62,100 nt of DNA from JBHIET01 sp046760785 (GTDB taxonomy: Bacteria > Chloroflexota > Anaerolineae > B4-G1), in contig JBHIET010000011.1 in NCBI GenBank assembly GCA_046760785.1, forward strand, positions 1 through 62,100, given 5' to 3'. A program made the translations under genes and the position numbers. A model generated the notes under the pieces. That model made no database searches. It was not told where the DNA came from and worked only from the letters and a program-made list of their open reading frames with translations. Shown here one piece after another: positions 52,061 to 61,631 of the stretch. Every line of letters starts with the position of its first letter. Position 1 is the stretch's first letter.

Positions 52061-52873
52061 ACCGTGTTCATCTGGATTTCGACACTGATATACTGAGCAG
52101 CCGCTTCAGGATGCGTTTTGACCTCAAAACGTGTCATCGAAAAAAGCGACACCCATTCGAGTATCACAAAAGTCCAAGAGGCGGTTTAGTCTGAAGCCTC
52201 TTGCGCAGTGCTGTCGGCATGTGTCTTCAGTTACTGCATTGTTAGCTGTTCGGATAGAGATCAATAGCAGCAATGAATAGAGCTTCCTAAGATCCAGTAT
52301 ACCAAAATCCAGTATACCAGAATCCAGTATACTAATTATAGCGCATTTTGATTGAAATGTCAATCATATCGCCTTTCACCTTTCAGTGTCAGTTGAAAAG
52401 TGAATCTGTCCTGGTCAAAAACCCCATCCGCCGTTGGGCACTCAGTGGTAGCAAGTGCTCCCTGGCGTCTGCCAGCCGTACTCGTGGTGTAAACCACCCA
52501 GTTTATTCGGCTATGACCGATGGACTTTTGCAGATGTTGGTCTGGTCTCCCAGTCCCAAGAACTTGCGTGTACTTGGTGCGACCCACGGTGCAGTTTCGT
52601 TTGCCTCGGGTTGGGGGGCTGTTTTAGCTCAGATACTCTCCAGTCCGTGGTGAGCGCAAGGAGGCGCGATTCTTTCGCAGTTGGACAGCCAGATGCTCTG
52701 GCTCCGTACGCTCGACGTCACGATGCTCACGCATCCCGACCCCAGCGCCGAGCCGATGCCGGTGCTGGAGTAGTACGAAACAGACCGTGGCCTGCCGTCG
52801 TCAGATCATAGACGTCTTGGCCGTGAACGGGCTGACAATGACACAGAGCTTGGCCAGGCTCGTGGTTTTTTCG
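52061..52873. other. 813-base region without a convincing gene
   Basis: The stretch lies between the GntR gene and the DDAH-like gene, both on the minus strand. Apart from the 15-base repeats at 52292-52334 I see only short frames with frequent stops. Part of 52640-52860 reads like decayed coding sequence (LDSQMLWLRTLDVTML) that I cannot identify. Confidence 0.5.
52292..52334. repeat. Three 15-base direct repeats with GTATAC cores
   Basis: ATCCAGTATACCA occurs at 52292, 52307 and (last bases CTA) 52322, in exact 15-base steps. GTATAC is the core of many FCD-type GntR operators, and the regulator gene begins 230 bases away. Confidence 0.7.
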
Positions 52874-53728
52874 CTAGTTCTTGTCTCGCTCAAGCTCGAA
52901 GGTGAGGCAGTGCGGTCCTTGGCCGTAGTCCACGAATTCGGTCAGATCTGGGTCGTAAACAGTCAGGCCGAGGGATTTCAAAACCTGGTTGACATACGTG
53001 TTAGTCTTGAACGATATCACACGATCATTCCCCAGGCACAGTACGTTAAGCGCCACCTCGCCTTCGCTCTTCTCCGCTGGGATGTCAACCAGCTCATATT
53101 CCCGACCTTCAAGAAAGCCGAGGAACCACTCGGGGACTTCGCTCTTCATAATAATGGCGAGCCCTTTGGCCACGGGGGCAAACACGCAGTCCAGATGTGT
53201 CCACTTTTGGGGGATTACTATCCCGTGCACCTTGATCCCCATCCCCTCGAAGAGCTCCTGGGCGTTTTGGATCCCCGGCCACGTGCTGCGCTCGCCAATC
53301 CCGGTAGCAAGATTCCTCTCATCAATGTACCTATTGTCTCCTCCCTCCCAGCAACCACGCTCAATCCTGCCAAAGATATTGTAACCTAACTTCCTGAGTT
53401 GCTTCTCCCCAGCAACCTGTTCCCCCCTCCGCTCAGAATACTTGAAGCGACCGATCACGATACCCTCGGGCGAGTTAACGGCAAAATCCCGCGCATTTAC
53501 CGCGTAGTGGCGCGTGGGATCGGGCTCCTCGATGTAGTAGACCTCGACACCTGCGCTACGTAGGACATCGGCCAACTCGTCGTGCTGAGCTTGCGCTTTC
53601 CTCTTGTCTATCTTTGCGCCTCGTTCAATTGCTGTCCGCGCAAAGTCGTCTACCGGGACAAGTTCATAGTACGTGGGTGGGCACAGTAAGACCTTGCGCA
53701 GTACACCGGTGCTGTTAAAGACAGCCAT
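52874..53728 (-). CDS. Dimethylarginine dimethylaminohydrolase (DDAH)-like amidinotransferase-family protein
   Basis: A 284-residue guanidine-modifying enzyme. Catalytic residues are in place: Glu128 in CWEGGD, His178 in THLDCVF and nucleophile Cys274 in GPHCLT near the C-terminus. The family hydrolyses or transfers the amidino group of arginine derivatives: DDAH gives citrulline and dimethylamine, arginine deiminase gives citrulline and ammonia. Length fits DDAH better than deiminase. It is the last gene of the minus-strand peptide operon, 168 bases after the serine hydrolase. A methylated-arginine substrate would suit the C1 theme but is not proven. Confidence 0.82.
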   Translation of the reverse strand: MAVFNSTGVLRKVLLCPPTYYELVPVDDFARTAIERGAKIDKRKAQAQHDELADVLRSAGVEVYYIEEPDPTRHYAVNARDFAVNSPEGIVIGRFKYSERRGEQVAGEKQLRKLGYNIFGRIERGCWEGGDNRYIDERNLATGIGERSTWPGIQNAQELFEGMGIKVHGIVIPQKWTHLDCVFAPVAKGLAIIMKSEVPEWFLGFLEGREYELVDIPAEKSEGEVALNVLCLGNDRVISFKTNTYVNQVLKSLGLTVYDPDLTEFVDYGQGPHCLTFELERDKN

Positions 53729-53895
53729 AGCAACGCTCCTTTTTTGTCTTGTGATGTTGGAACTAGCAAGTGTTTACCGCAACTGCTACCGTTTCCTCAA
53801 GCTGTCATAGGTTTGTCGTCCTCCTTTTGTAGTTTCTCGGTATGTATGCAGTCATCCGCAGTTCTACCGCAATCATCGGCGACGTGATCGTCTTC

Positions 53896-55566
53896 TCAAC
53901 GTGTGAATGTACGATAGTACTCGCCACACGACAAGTTCGCACGAAGCGCCTGGCCGTTGATGATGGGGGCGAAACGGATACGTTCGGGCGACCGTTCGTC
54001 CTCCCCCACTCGAAAAACGCCGTCACCCAAAGGCATCAACGGCTCCTCATCCCCCGATGGATGGATCAGTGCCAGCGCGCCCTTGCGCAGAACGACCCGG
54101 AAATTGGTGAGCCAGGGATTATGCGAGCAATAGTGACCGGGATAGGCGTCCCATTCCTCAGGATGGTCAAAGGTCGTCGGGCCGGCGTACCGCTCGTTGG
54201 TGTACCAGTCGGGGCCGTGAAATGCTTCCACCACCTCACCCTTCTTGCGCTCAAAGTGGAGTAAGAAGAGCGCAAAGTCAGGATGGTCCACGTAGAAGCG
54301 GTCGGGGTCACGCCGTTCGAGCACGACACGCTCATCCCCATAGTGCAGGATCAACCGTTTTCCTTCTGTTAGCAGGGTGAACGATTGGACACTGGCCTTT
54401 CGACCGTGCTTCCCTCGACTACGCTCGGGACAAGCAGAACAGGCCCGGTAGGTTCCGGCGTAGTCGGTACCGTTCTCAACCTTGGTCGGGTCGGTCGGCG
54501 GCACTGGCAGCAGCTCTTGATCGTGAAGCGCAGCACGCAGAAGTTTGAGCGCCAAGTTGGCTATTTCTTCATCAGATTGGCCCCCTGGCCCATTCATCAA
54601 CACGATGATGCCCAGACCGTCGTCCATATCGGCCAGCATGTATGAATAGTAGCCGACCATCCCGCCTCCGTGGCTGATGGTCGTGTGACCATCGCTCTCA
54701 CGGATGCCGAGGCCGTATCCATAGAAGGAGCCTTCCCCCTCCTCCTTTGCCTCGATGATGCGCTGTGTCATCAGATCGAAGCTCTCCTCGGAAAGGATGC
54801 GCCCACGCGGTCCCTGGCCCCGGTTCATCAACGTCCGCAGGTAGGTGGCCATGTCGGCAGGTGTTGAGGCAATACTGCCGGCGCCTTCGGCATGTTCGAG
54901 CCACGTCGCCGGGGCGAGCGGACGGCCTCGAGGCAGAGGGCGGTCATCATAAAAGGCCTCGTAGCCCACTGCCAGCCGTTTACGTGTCTCGTTTGTGATG
55001 ATGGGCTCGGTCGCTGTCATCCCCAGCGGATCGAGGATGCGCGCCTGGATGATGTCCCCATAAGGCTGTCCCAGCAAGCTCTCCAGGACCACCCCGAGCG
55101 TCTTGTAGCCGGCGTCCGAGTAATGATAATACGTGCCCGGAGGCGCGGTGGCCTCCGTCTCGCGTAAGGCCCAAACTTCATAGCGCGCCTCGCCTGGAAA
55201 CTCCGGTCCCATGGTGATGCCGGCCGTGTGGCTCATCAGGTGGTGCGGCGTGATTGGCTCGTACTCCGATTGTACCTCGAACCAGGGCAGGTAGCGCGTG
55301 ACCGGTTCGTGCAGGTCCAATCGTCCCTCCTCCCACAGTTGCAGCAGGGCGATACTGGTAAAGGACTTGCCGATCGAACCAATTTCAAACAGCATCTCCG
55401 GTGTGACGGGGGTCTGGGCGGCCACGTCGGCAAAGCCGTAGGTTGATACACGGAGCAGTTTCTCGCGATCGGTCACTGCTACGGCCATGCCGGGGACATT
55501 GGTGACCTTCATCTTCTGTTCGATGAATTGGTCCAGGCGCTTGAACGCTTCCTCAAAGTTTGTCAT
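53896..55566 (-). CDS. Beta-lactamase-family serine hydrolase
   Basis: A 556-residue class C-like serine hydrolase. The nucleophile is Ser64 with Lys67 in GSIGKSFTS, a Tyr motif is in HYSDAGY, and a third motif is SHGGGMVGY. A C-terminal beta domain of about 180 residues follows. Such proteins include D-aminopeptidases and esterases; with D-aminoacylase and a carboxypeptidase next to it, a D-peptide or D-amino-acid role is plausible. No signal peptide is seen. The ATG at 55566 overlaps the stop of the upstream gene by one base. A dispersed repeat at 54413 encodes the inserted peptide CPERSRG. Confidence 0.87.
   Translation of the reverse strand: MTNFEEAFKRLDQFIEQKMKVTNVPGMAVAVTDREKLLRVSTYGFADVAAQTPVTPEMLFEIGSIGKSFTSIALLQLWEEGRLDLHEPVTRYLPWFEVQSEYEPITPHHLMSHTAGITMGPEFPGEARYEVWALRETEATAPPGTYYHYSDAGYKTLGVVLESLLGQPYGDIIQARILDPLGMTATEPIITNETRKRLAVGYEAFYDDRPLPRGRPLAPATWLEHAEGAGSIASTPADMATYLRTLMNRGQGPRGRILSEESFDLMTQRIIEAKEEGEGSFYGYGLGIRESDGHTTISHGGGMVGYYSYMLADMDDGLGIIVLMNGPGGQSDEEIANLALKLLRAALHDQELLPVPPTDPTKVENGTDYAGTYRACSACPERSRGKHGRKASVQSFTLLTEGKRLILHYGDERVVLERRDPDRFYVDHPDFALFLLHFERKKGEVVEAFHGPDWYTNERYAGPTTFDHPEEWDAYPGHYCSHNPWLTNFRVVLRKGALALIHPSGDEEPLMPLGDGVFRVGEDERSPERIRFAPIINGQALRANLSCGEYYRTFTR
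54413..54445. repeat. Dispersed palindromic repeat inside the serine hydrolase gene (copy 6)
   Basis: CCCTCGACTACGCTCGGGAC-type element in frame, at the junction of the catalytic and C-terminal domains. Confidence 0.6.
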
Positions 55567-56558
55567 CACGTAAACTCCTTACCGCTGTGCTCTTGAGCGA
55601 TCTTTAAGAGCAACGGGATTTCCACATTGCTTCCACTAACGACCACGACCACGTTACGCCCGACCTCTCTCACTTTCTGGTGCAGAAGGGCTGCGATACC
55701 CACAGCTCCAGCTCCTTCCACAACCAGATGATGCTCCTCCAGGGCAAAGACCATAGCCTCGGCAATCGCTTCCTCTGACACCAGAACGACGTCGTCAACA
55801 TACTCCTGGACCATGCGGAAGGTGTATTGATTGTTCCGGCCGAGGCCACCCGCCAGGGCGTGGGCGATGGTCTCCTCCTCCTCCATCTCTATCGGTGTGC
55901 CGGCTTTCAAGCTGTAGTACATCACAGGCGCGCGCTCCATCGAAACACCCACCACTCGAATCGCGGGGTTTGCCGATTTCAAAGCCAGCGCAATTCCCCC
56001 CAGCAACCCGCCCCCCGCAAGGGGTACGATGGCCGTGTCAAGCTCAGGCCAGTCCTCTAGCAGCTCCAGGCCGATGGTACCCTGCCCGGCGATGACGAAG
56101 GGATCGTCGAAAGAGTCAATCATGGTCAATCCCCGTTCCTCCGCCAACTGCAAGGCGTGACTGACAGATTCGTCGTAGCTCTTACCGTACACCACGGTAT
56201 CAGCGCCGAACCGTCTGATAGCATCTGCCTTGTTGCTCGGAACCCGTACTGAAATGCAGATCACGGCATTGACGCCCAATTGGCTCGCCACGTACGCTAC
56301 CGCCCGGCCGTGGTTGCCGCTGGAGCCGGTGACAACCCCCCGCGCCTTCTCCTCCGCTGTGAGGCTGAGCATCTTGTTGGCGGCCCCCCGGATCTTGAAC
56401 GATCCCGTCTCTTGCAAACTCTCAAGCTTCAGGTAGACAGAACCGCCGACGCGCTCCGTCAGCAGAGGAGAATGGACCAGCGGCGACCTCCTGACAATGG
56501 ATGCGATCCTTCGTCTGGCTAAATAGACATCGAGCATCGTCACGTCAGAAGTGGGCAT
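55566..56558 (-). CDS. Threonine/serine dehydratase-family PLP enzyme
   Basis: A 330-residue fold-type II PLP enzyme with Schiff-base Lys55 in SFKIRGA, the SSGNHG substrate loop, and the phosphate-binding GGGLLGG. It has no C-terminal ACT-like regulatory domain, so it resembles catabolic threonine dehydratase, serine racemase or the EutB-type hydroxyectoine dehydratase. It would deaminate serine or threonine released from peptides, or interconvert L- and D-serine. Its gene overlaps the serine hydrolase start by one base (TGATG) and follows the D-aminoacylase by 18 bases, so it belongs to the same operon. Confidence 0.87.
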   Translation of the reverse strand: MPTSDVTMLDVYLARRRIASIVRRSPLVHSPLLTERVGGSVYLKLESLQETGSFKIRGAANKMLSLTAEEKARGVVTGSSGNHGRAVAYVASQLGVNAVICISVRVPSNKADAIRRFGADTVVYGKSYDESVSHALQLAEERGLTMIDSFDDPFVIAGQGTIGLELLEDWPELDTAIVPLAGGGLLGGIALALKSANPAIRVVGVSMERAPVMYYSLKAGTPIEMEEEETIAHALAGGLGRNNQYTFRMVQEYVDDVVLVSEEAIAEAMVFALEEHHLVVEGAGAVGIAALLHQKVREVGRNVVVVVSGSNVEIPLLLKIAQEHSGKEFT

Positions 56559-56576
56559 AGATTCCTCCTTTCAGTA

Positions 56577-58160
56577 TCAAAGCACCTGCCCGGGCAAAGC
56601 GCCAGTGTGCTCATACTGGTCAATCACCACCACGCCGTTGACGACGACGTAGGGGATACCCTCAGGGTACTGATGTGGGTCGGTGTAGGTCGCCCTGTCG
56701 GCGACGGTCTGGGCGTCGAATAAGACCAGGTCGGCCCATGCGCCCTCGCGGACCGCCCCCCGGTCGCTCAGGCCAAAACGCTCTGCGGTGACGGAGGTCA
56801 TCTTTTTCACCGCCTCCTCCAGCGAGAGCACCTTCTCCTCACGCACGTACCACCCCAATACACGCGGGAAGGTGCCGTAGTAGCGCGGGTGCGGTTTGCC
56901 CCGAGCCAACACACCGTAGGGAGCCAGGGCATCTCCGTCGCTGCCCACCACCACCAGAGGATGGCGCATTAGGACGCGCACGTTGTCCTCCAATTGGCCG
57001 AAACACACGCACTCCACCTGCCCCTCGCTGACCACGATCAGGTCGAAGGCGGTCTCCAGCGGATCCTTTCCCTCGTCCGCGGCGATCTCGGCGATGTTCT
57101 TGCCCTGCACGTCCGGCCTGGGGCCGCAATCGGTGATCAGGATGTCGGTCCAGTCGCGCATGCCGCCGCGATCCTCCCACTCGGCGCGGTTCTCCTCCCA
57201 GTCCTTCCTGAGCCGGGCTCGCACCTCGGGGTCGCTCAACCGCTCTCCGACGGCTCTGGCCCCGCCCGCCTGCGCCCAGTAGGGCAGAATGTACGCCAGC
57301 CAGCTCACACCGGCTGTGTAGGGGTATTGATCACAACCCACTCTCACTCCAAGCGAACCGGCAGCCTCGAGCAAGGCCAGCAGCCGATCGGCGCCCTCCC
57401 AATTCCGGTAGCCTTCCAGCTTGACGTGGGAGATCTGCACCCGAATCTCAGCCTGTTTGCCGATCTCGATGGCCTCGGTTACCGCTTCGAACAATCGGTT
57501 AGTCTCGCTGCGGACGTGGGTAGCATAGATGCCGCCATAGCGCGCTGCCACCCGCGCCAGGCCGATCACCTCCTCGGTGCGGGCATAGAAACCCGGTGGG
57601 TAAAACAACCCGCTGGAGAGGCCACGCGCTCCCTGTTCCATCGCTTCCGCCACCAGCCACTCCATCTCAGCCTGCTGCTCCGGTGTGGGCTGCACGTCGT
57701 CAAAGCCCAATACCGCACCCCGCACCGTGTTGTGACCGACCAGGGGCACTACGTTCACGGCGATCCCGGGCTTGCGCAGACGTTCCAGGTACTCGGCCGT
57801 ACTTGCCCACGCGACGTTCAGGCCAAGACTCTTGGCCTCAGCCCGCGCCTCCTCCACAGCCGCGCCCAACAGCGGGGCCGGCGAGCCGCCGCAGTTGCCG
57901 ATGACCTCCGTGGTCACCCCCTGGCGGATTTTGCTCTCGGCCCGGGGGTTAACCAGCAGGGTGAGATCTGAGTGGGTGTGAGCGTCAACAAAGCCCGGGG
58001 CCAGGGTTAACCCCTGCGCCTCGATCGTGCGCTTCGCCTCCTGCTCGACGGTCTCGGCCACCACGGCTATGCGGCCCGCCGCGATCCCCACGTCGGCTTT
58101 GAAAGCCGGTTTCCCTGTGCCGTCTACCACGGTGCCGTTCTTGATCAGGATGTCTAGCAT
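56577..58160 (-). CDS. N-acyl-D-amino-acid deacylase (D-aminoacylase), amidohydrolase family
   Basis: A 527-residue amidohydrolase. The first metal motif is His61-Thr-His63 in DAHTHSD; the family Cys is Cys90 in VIGNCGGS. Other marks are YATHVRSETNRLFEAV, QISHVKLEG and SDGDALAPYG. The family removes acyl groups from N-acyl-D-amino acids in the cytoplasm; some relatives act on other N-acyl substrates. The length is typical. It lies in an operon with a serine hydrolase, a carboxypeptidase and a peptide importer, consistent with use of D-amino-acid-containing peptides such as cell-wall fragments. Confidence 0.9.
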   Translation of the reverse strand: MLDILIKNGTVVDGTGKPAFKADVGIAAGRIAVVAETVEQEAKRTIEAQGLTLAPGFVDAHTHSDLTLLVNPRAESKIRQGVTTEVIGNCGGSPAPLLGAAVEEARAEAKSLGLNVAWASTAEYLERLRKPGIAVNVVPLVGHNTVRGAVLGFDDVQPTPEQQAEMEWLVAEAMEQGARGLSSGLFYPPGFYARTEEVIGLARVAARYGGIYATHVRSETNRLFEAVTEAIEIGKQAEIRVQISHVKLEGYRNWEGADRLLALLEAAGSLGVRVGCDQYPYTAGVSWLAYILPYWAQAGGARAVGERLSDPEVRARLRKDWEENRAEWEDRGGMRDWTDILITDCGPRPDVQGKNIAEIAADEGKDPLETAFDLIVVSEGQVECVCFGQLEDNVRVLMRHPLVVVGSDGDALAPYGVLARGKPHPRYYGTFPRVLGWYVREEKVLSLEEAVKKMTSVTAERFGLSDRGAVREGAWADLVLFDAQTVADRATYTDPHQYPEGIPYVVVNGVVVIDQYEHTGALPGQVL

Positions 58161-58181
58161 GTTCCGTACCTTTCCTGCCTC

Positions 58182-59564
58182 TTACCCCTGTGCCTGTCGT
58201 CCGGCAGCGTAATCCGCCGCCAGCAGCGCGCTACCTAACTGCACGCGCACCAGCTTTTGGATAGGGACCACGGTATAGTCCAATTCAGCCTCCAGGTCAG
58301 CAGCGCGTGCCTCGAAGGACTCCTTGGCTGCCTCGCGCGCGGAGGACAGCGACGGTGATTCGCCCGTCGCCGCTATCTGGGCGTCGAGCATGCGAACAAA
58401 CATGCCCAGGCCAAACAGCCGGTCGGATCTTTGGATCACCAGGTTGTCAAACTTTTCCGCCACCGTCGCCATCTCGGCGGTCTTGGGGTCTGTTCGCGCC
58501 CAGTTCTCCTCGGCGGCCAGTTCTGCCAGAAAAGTCCTCAAGGTTTCCTCAATTGCATCGCGAAAGGGCGAGGGCACCGTCAGTTCGCTCTTCACACTCT
58601 CGTATTGCTCTTTCAAAAAGCTGACGTCCTCCTTGGCCTCTTCTATCGCTTGCAGAATCGCATCCCTACGCACCATGTCCGACGTCGAGGTGTCGCTAAT
58701 CGCCGGGTGATAGAAGTAGGGCATTTCGCATATCAGGGTGAAAGGATCGCAGAACGCCCGGACATACTCAAAGCTGAGCGTGCCCCCCGTGATGATCTCG
58801 GCCGGGTCGGTGCCGGTCTGTTCTTCGAGGTAATCGTACTCGGCGGTAATTGATGAATCCTTGTAGATGGCGCTGGCGTATTCTACCTCATAGGGCATCT
58901 CCGGCTCACCCCGGTGCAGGGGCAGCCCCTGGCTTTCGACCAGTTTGTGGAACGGTTCGTACAACGGCGGCGCTGCTTCCCATAAGTAAAAGTACACCCC
59001 GCCAAAGTCCGAGTTGTGCAGTGAATACATAAAATCAGGCCGTACCTGCTCGATCAGAGCCATCAGCGCCCGCGTCTCGGGCAGCGGGCCGTGAAAGTGG
59101 AGGGTCTTGTAATCTATGGGAAAGGTCCACGCCACTTGCTGGTAGGCAGGCGGGCGGTAATAGTGACGAGCGTAGTTCTCCAGCGAGAATGGCCCCTTGA
59201 ACCAGCCCTCGTTGAGACGGGTGCCATCGGGATCAATGCACTTGACCAGATACCAGGTATAGCCCAAGGACTCACGCAACGCATCGTCCTCTGCCAGCCG
59301 GAGCGACAGATATTCCAGCATCATGCTGCCGATAGGCTCATTGGGGTGGGGCATGGCAAAGAGCAACGCTTGCCTGGGACCGTCGCCTATTTTGATCGCC
59401 TCGATGGGATCGCCTTGTCGCGAATGGCCGATGGGCAGGATCTCCACAGTGTCGGGATACCTGTTCGCCAGTTGGTGGGTGCTGGCCTTCAGTTCGTCCA
59501 CCGTGAGGAAGACCTGATAGTCGGGGACGTCGTTGAGAATGGTAAGGACATCGTCGAATCTCAT
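58182..59564 (-). CDS. M14-family zinc carboxypeptidase
   Basis: A 460-residue M14 peptidase. Zinc ligands are His73 and Glu76 in MPHPNEP and His183 in YSLHNSDFGG. A Glu in ICEMPYF is the probable catalytic base, later in the chain than usual. A helical C-terminal part (about 310-460) is an addition to the usual domain. There is no signal peptide, so it probably trims imported peptides in the cytoplasm. I chose ATG at 59564, with GGAGG upstream, over an earlier frame start that would overlap the transporter gene. It is followed by the D-aminoacylase after 21 bases. Confidence 0.87.
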   Translation of the reverse strand: MRFDDVLTILNDVPDYQVFLTVDELKASTHQLANRYPDTVEILPIGHSRQGDPIEAIKIGDGPRQALLFAMPHPNEPIGSMMLEYLSLRLAEDDALRESLGYTWYLVKCIDPDGTRLNEGWFKGPFSLENYARHYYRPPAYQQVAWTFPIDYKTLHFHGPLPETRALMALIEQVRPDFMYSLHNSDFGGVYFYLWEAAPPLYEPFHKLVESQGLPLHRGEPEMPYEVEYASAIYKDSSITAEYDYLEEQTGTDPAEIITGGTLSFEYVRAFCDPFTLICEMPYFYHPAISDTSTSDMVRRDAILQAIEEAKEDVSFLKEQYESVKSELTVPSPFRDAIEETLRTFLAELAAEENWARTDPKTAEMATVAEKFDNLVIQRSDRLFGLGMFVRMLDAQIAATGESPSLSSAREAAKESFEARAADLEAELDYTVVPIQKLVRVQLGSALLAADYAAGRQAQG

Positions 59565-59638
59565 TGCAGTTGCGCCTCCTTTGGCTACTTGTACGGAGAA
59601 CAGAATGGGGGTGCCCTGCTGGCATATCCCTTGTTGGT

Positions 59639-60646
59639 CTAGATGGATAGGCAAGCCACCTGGTGATCGGCGCCTACACTCTGGAGTTGTGGCTCGGTCT
59701 GAGAGCACTGGTCAGAGGCTGCCGGACAGCGCGGGTGGAAACGGCACCCGGAAGGTAAATCAATAGGGTTGGGCGTCTCGCCCGTGAGGATCATTCGCTT
59801 CCGTCGCCGCCTGGGGTTGGGAACAGGGATCACGGAAAGAAGAGCCTGGGTGTAGGGATGGTTGGGATTGCTCAGCACCGTCTTTGTGGGGCCGATTTCC
59901 ACGATTCTGCCCAGGTACATCACCGCTATCCGGTCGGTGAAGTAAGCCGCCGTCGCCAGGTCGTGAGTGATGTAGAGGATGGTGATGCCGTGCTCATCGC
60001 GCAACTGGAGCAGCAGATTGAGGATCTCGGCCCGAATGGAGACATCCAGCATGGAAACGGGCTCGTCGGCCACGAGCAATTGTGGACTCAGAACTAATGC
60101 CCCGGCGATCACCACTCGCTGGCGCTGGCCGCCGGAGAGTTCCTGGGGATAGCGGTCGAAAAAGGTCTCGGAAGGTTTCAGACCGGCCTCGTCCAGGGCT
60201 GTCTTTACCCGCTCGACCTTTTCCTCGCGGTTCTTGACCAGCCGGTGCACCTCCAGCGGCTCGGCCACGGTTGCGAACACGGTTTGGCGGGGGTTGAGGG
60301 ATTCGTAGGGGTCTTGAAAGACGATCTGCATCTGGCGCCGCAACCTCAACCGCTCACGACTGTGCACCAACTCGGGGACGCTCTGGCCGTTGAAGAGGAT
60401 CTCCCCCTCGGTGTGTTCGACCAGTCCCAGCACGTTCAGGGCTGTGGTAGTCTTGCCCGAGCCTGACTCTCCCACCAGGCCCAGGATCTCGCCCTTGGCC
60501 ACGGAAAAGCTCACACTGTCTACGGCGTGGACGTGACGGCGAGGTCTGGACAGCAAGGTGCCCACGATGCCTCGCGAGACGGGAAACAGCGTGCGCAGAT
60601 TACTGACTTGGAGAACCGTCTCGCGTGGTTGTGCTTTCTGTTCCAT
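59639..60646 (-). CDS. Oligopeptide ABC transporter ATPase, OppF/DppF type
   Basis: A 335-residue ATPase with Walker A GESGSGKTT, Q-loop QDPYESLNP, signature LSGGQRQR, Walker B LLVADEPVSMLD and the C-terminal Cys-containing peptide-transporter extension (SGCRFHPRCP). It starts 4 bases after the OppD stop. With OppD and the OppC fragment it forms the second peptide importer of the window; the binding protein and OppB must lie beyond the right edge. Confidence 0.93.
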   Translation of the reverse strand: MEQKAQPRETVLQVSNLRTLFPVSRGIVGTLLSRPRRHVHAVDSVSFSVAKGEILGLVGESGSGKTTTALNVLGLVEHTEGEILFNGQSVPELVHSRERLRLRRQMQIVFQDPYESLNPRQTVFATVAEPLEVHRLVKNREEKVERVKTALDEAGLKPSETFFDRYPQELSGGQRQRVVIAGALVLSPQLLVADEPVSMLDVSIRAEILNLLLQLRDEHGITILYITHDLATAAYFTDRIAVMYLGRIVEIGPTKTVLSNPNHPYTQALLSVIPVPNPRRRRKRMILTGETPNPIDLPSGCRFHPRCPAASDQCSQTEPQLQSVGADHQVACLSI

Positions 60647-60650
60647 TCAG

Positions 60651-61631
60651 CTAGCTCCCTACCTGGTGACAGGCGACGTAGTGACCGGGCTTGACGGCCA
60701 GCAACGGCGGACTTTCCACGGCGCAGATATTGCTCTTGCGATGGCAGCGAGGCTCAAAGCGGCATCCCGGCGGCAATGCGTCGAGCGGCGGTGGGTGACC
60801 GGGGATAGAGGCCAACGTCGAGGCAGGCTGGTCCACGTCAGGGAAGGCCTGCAGGAGACGCTGGGTGTAGGGATGCAGCGGTTCGTTGTAGATGATGTCC
60901 ACGCTGGCGTACTCGGCTGTCTTACCGCCGTACATCACCAGGACGTCGTCGCAGATCTCGGCCACCACCCCCAGATCATGGGTCACCAGGATAATGGAAA
61001 GCTCCAACTCCTGCTGCAGATTCTGCAACAGATCCAGAATCTGGGCCTGGATCATCACGTCGAGGGCGGTGGTCGGTTCGTCGGCAATGAGGATATCGGG
61101 GGAGCAGGCCAGAGCCATGGCGATCATCGCCCGCTGGCGCATCCCGCCGCTGTATTGGTGAGGGTACTGCCGGGCCATCTCCGGCGTGATCCCCACCATC
61201 TCCAGCAACTCGTCAACCCGCTTGCTGGCTGCCCTCTTGTCGGTGGCGGCCCCGTGGAGCATGATCGGTTCGGCGATCTGATCGCCAACCTTGCGCACCG
61301 GGTTGAGGGCGTTCATCGCTCCTTGGAAGACGATGGACATCCTGCTCCAACGGTACTTGCGCATCTCCCGCTCGGACAGGCGCAGAAGATCTACCGGAAG
61401 CCTGTCATCCGCGCCCTCGTACCGAACCTCGCCGGAGACGATACGTCCTTCGGCAGGGAGCAGCCGCAGCACGCCGAGCATAGCCGTGGTCTTGCCACAC
61501 CCGCTCTCCCCTACCAGCCCCAGCGATCGCCCCTGCTCCAGGCTGAAACTCACGTCCTCCACCGCGTGCAACGCGGTATCGCCGTCGGTCAGGTAGTTGA
61601 CGGAAAGATTCCGTACCTCCAAAATTGCCAT
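60651..61631 (-). CDS. Oligopeptide ABC transporter ATPase, OppD/DppD type
   Basis: A 326-residue ATPase with Walker A GESGCGKTT, Q-loop QGAMNALNPV, a signature variant (YSGGMRQR), Walker B ILIADEPTTALD, H-loop VTHDLGV and the OppD C-terminal extension (PPGCRFEPRCHRK). ATG at 61631 overlaps the OppC stop by one base (TAATG), so the two are coupled. It works as a heterodimer with the OppF encoded next. Confidence 0.93.
   Translation of the reverse strand: MAILEVRNLSVNYLTDGDTALHAVEDVSFSLEQGRSLGLVGESGCGKTTAMLGVLRLLPAEGRIVSGEVRYEGADDRLPVDLLRLSEREMRKYRWSRMSIVFQGAMNALNPVRKVGDQIAEPIMLHGAATDKRAASKRVDELLEMVGITPEMARQYPHQYSGGMRQRAMIAMALACSPDILIADEPTTALDVMIQAQILDLLQNLQQELELSIILVTHDLGVVAEICDDVLVMYGGKTAEYASVDIIYNEPLHPYTQRLLQAFPDVDQPASTLASIPGHPPPLDALPPGCRFEPRCHRKSNICAVESPPLLAVKPGHYVACHQVGS

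Noticed and set aside
52292..52334. CRISPR array
   Set aside because: Repeats are 15 bases in direct succession, only three copies, with no spacers.
53729..53895. Very short leader peptide (MTA stop) with a strong ribosome site before the DDAH-like gene
   Set aside because: Too short to support; no attenuator structure seen around it.
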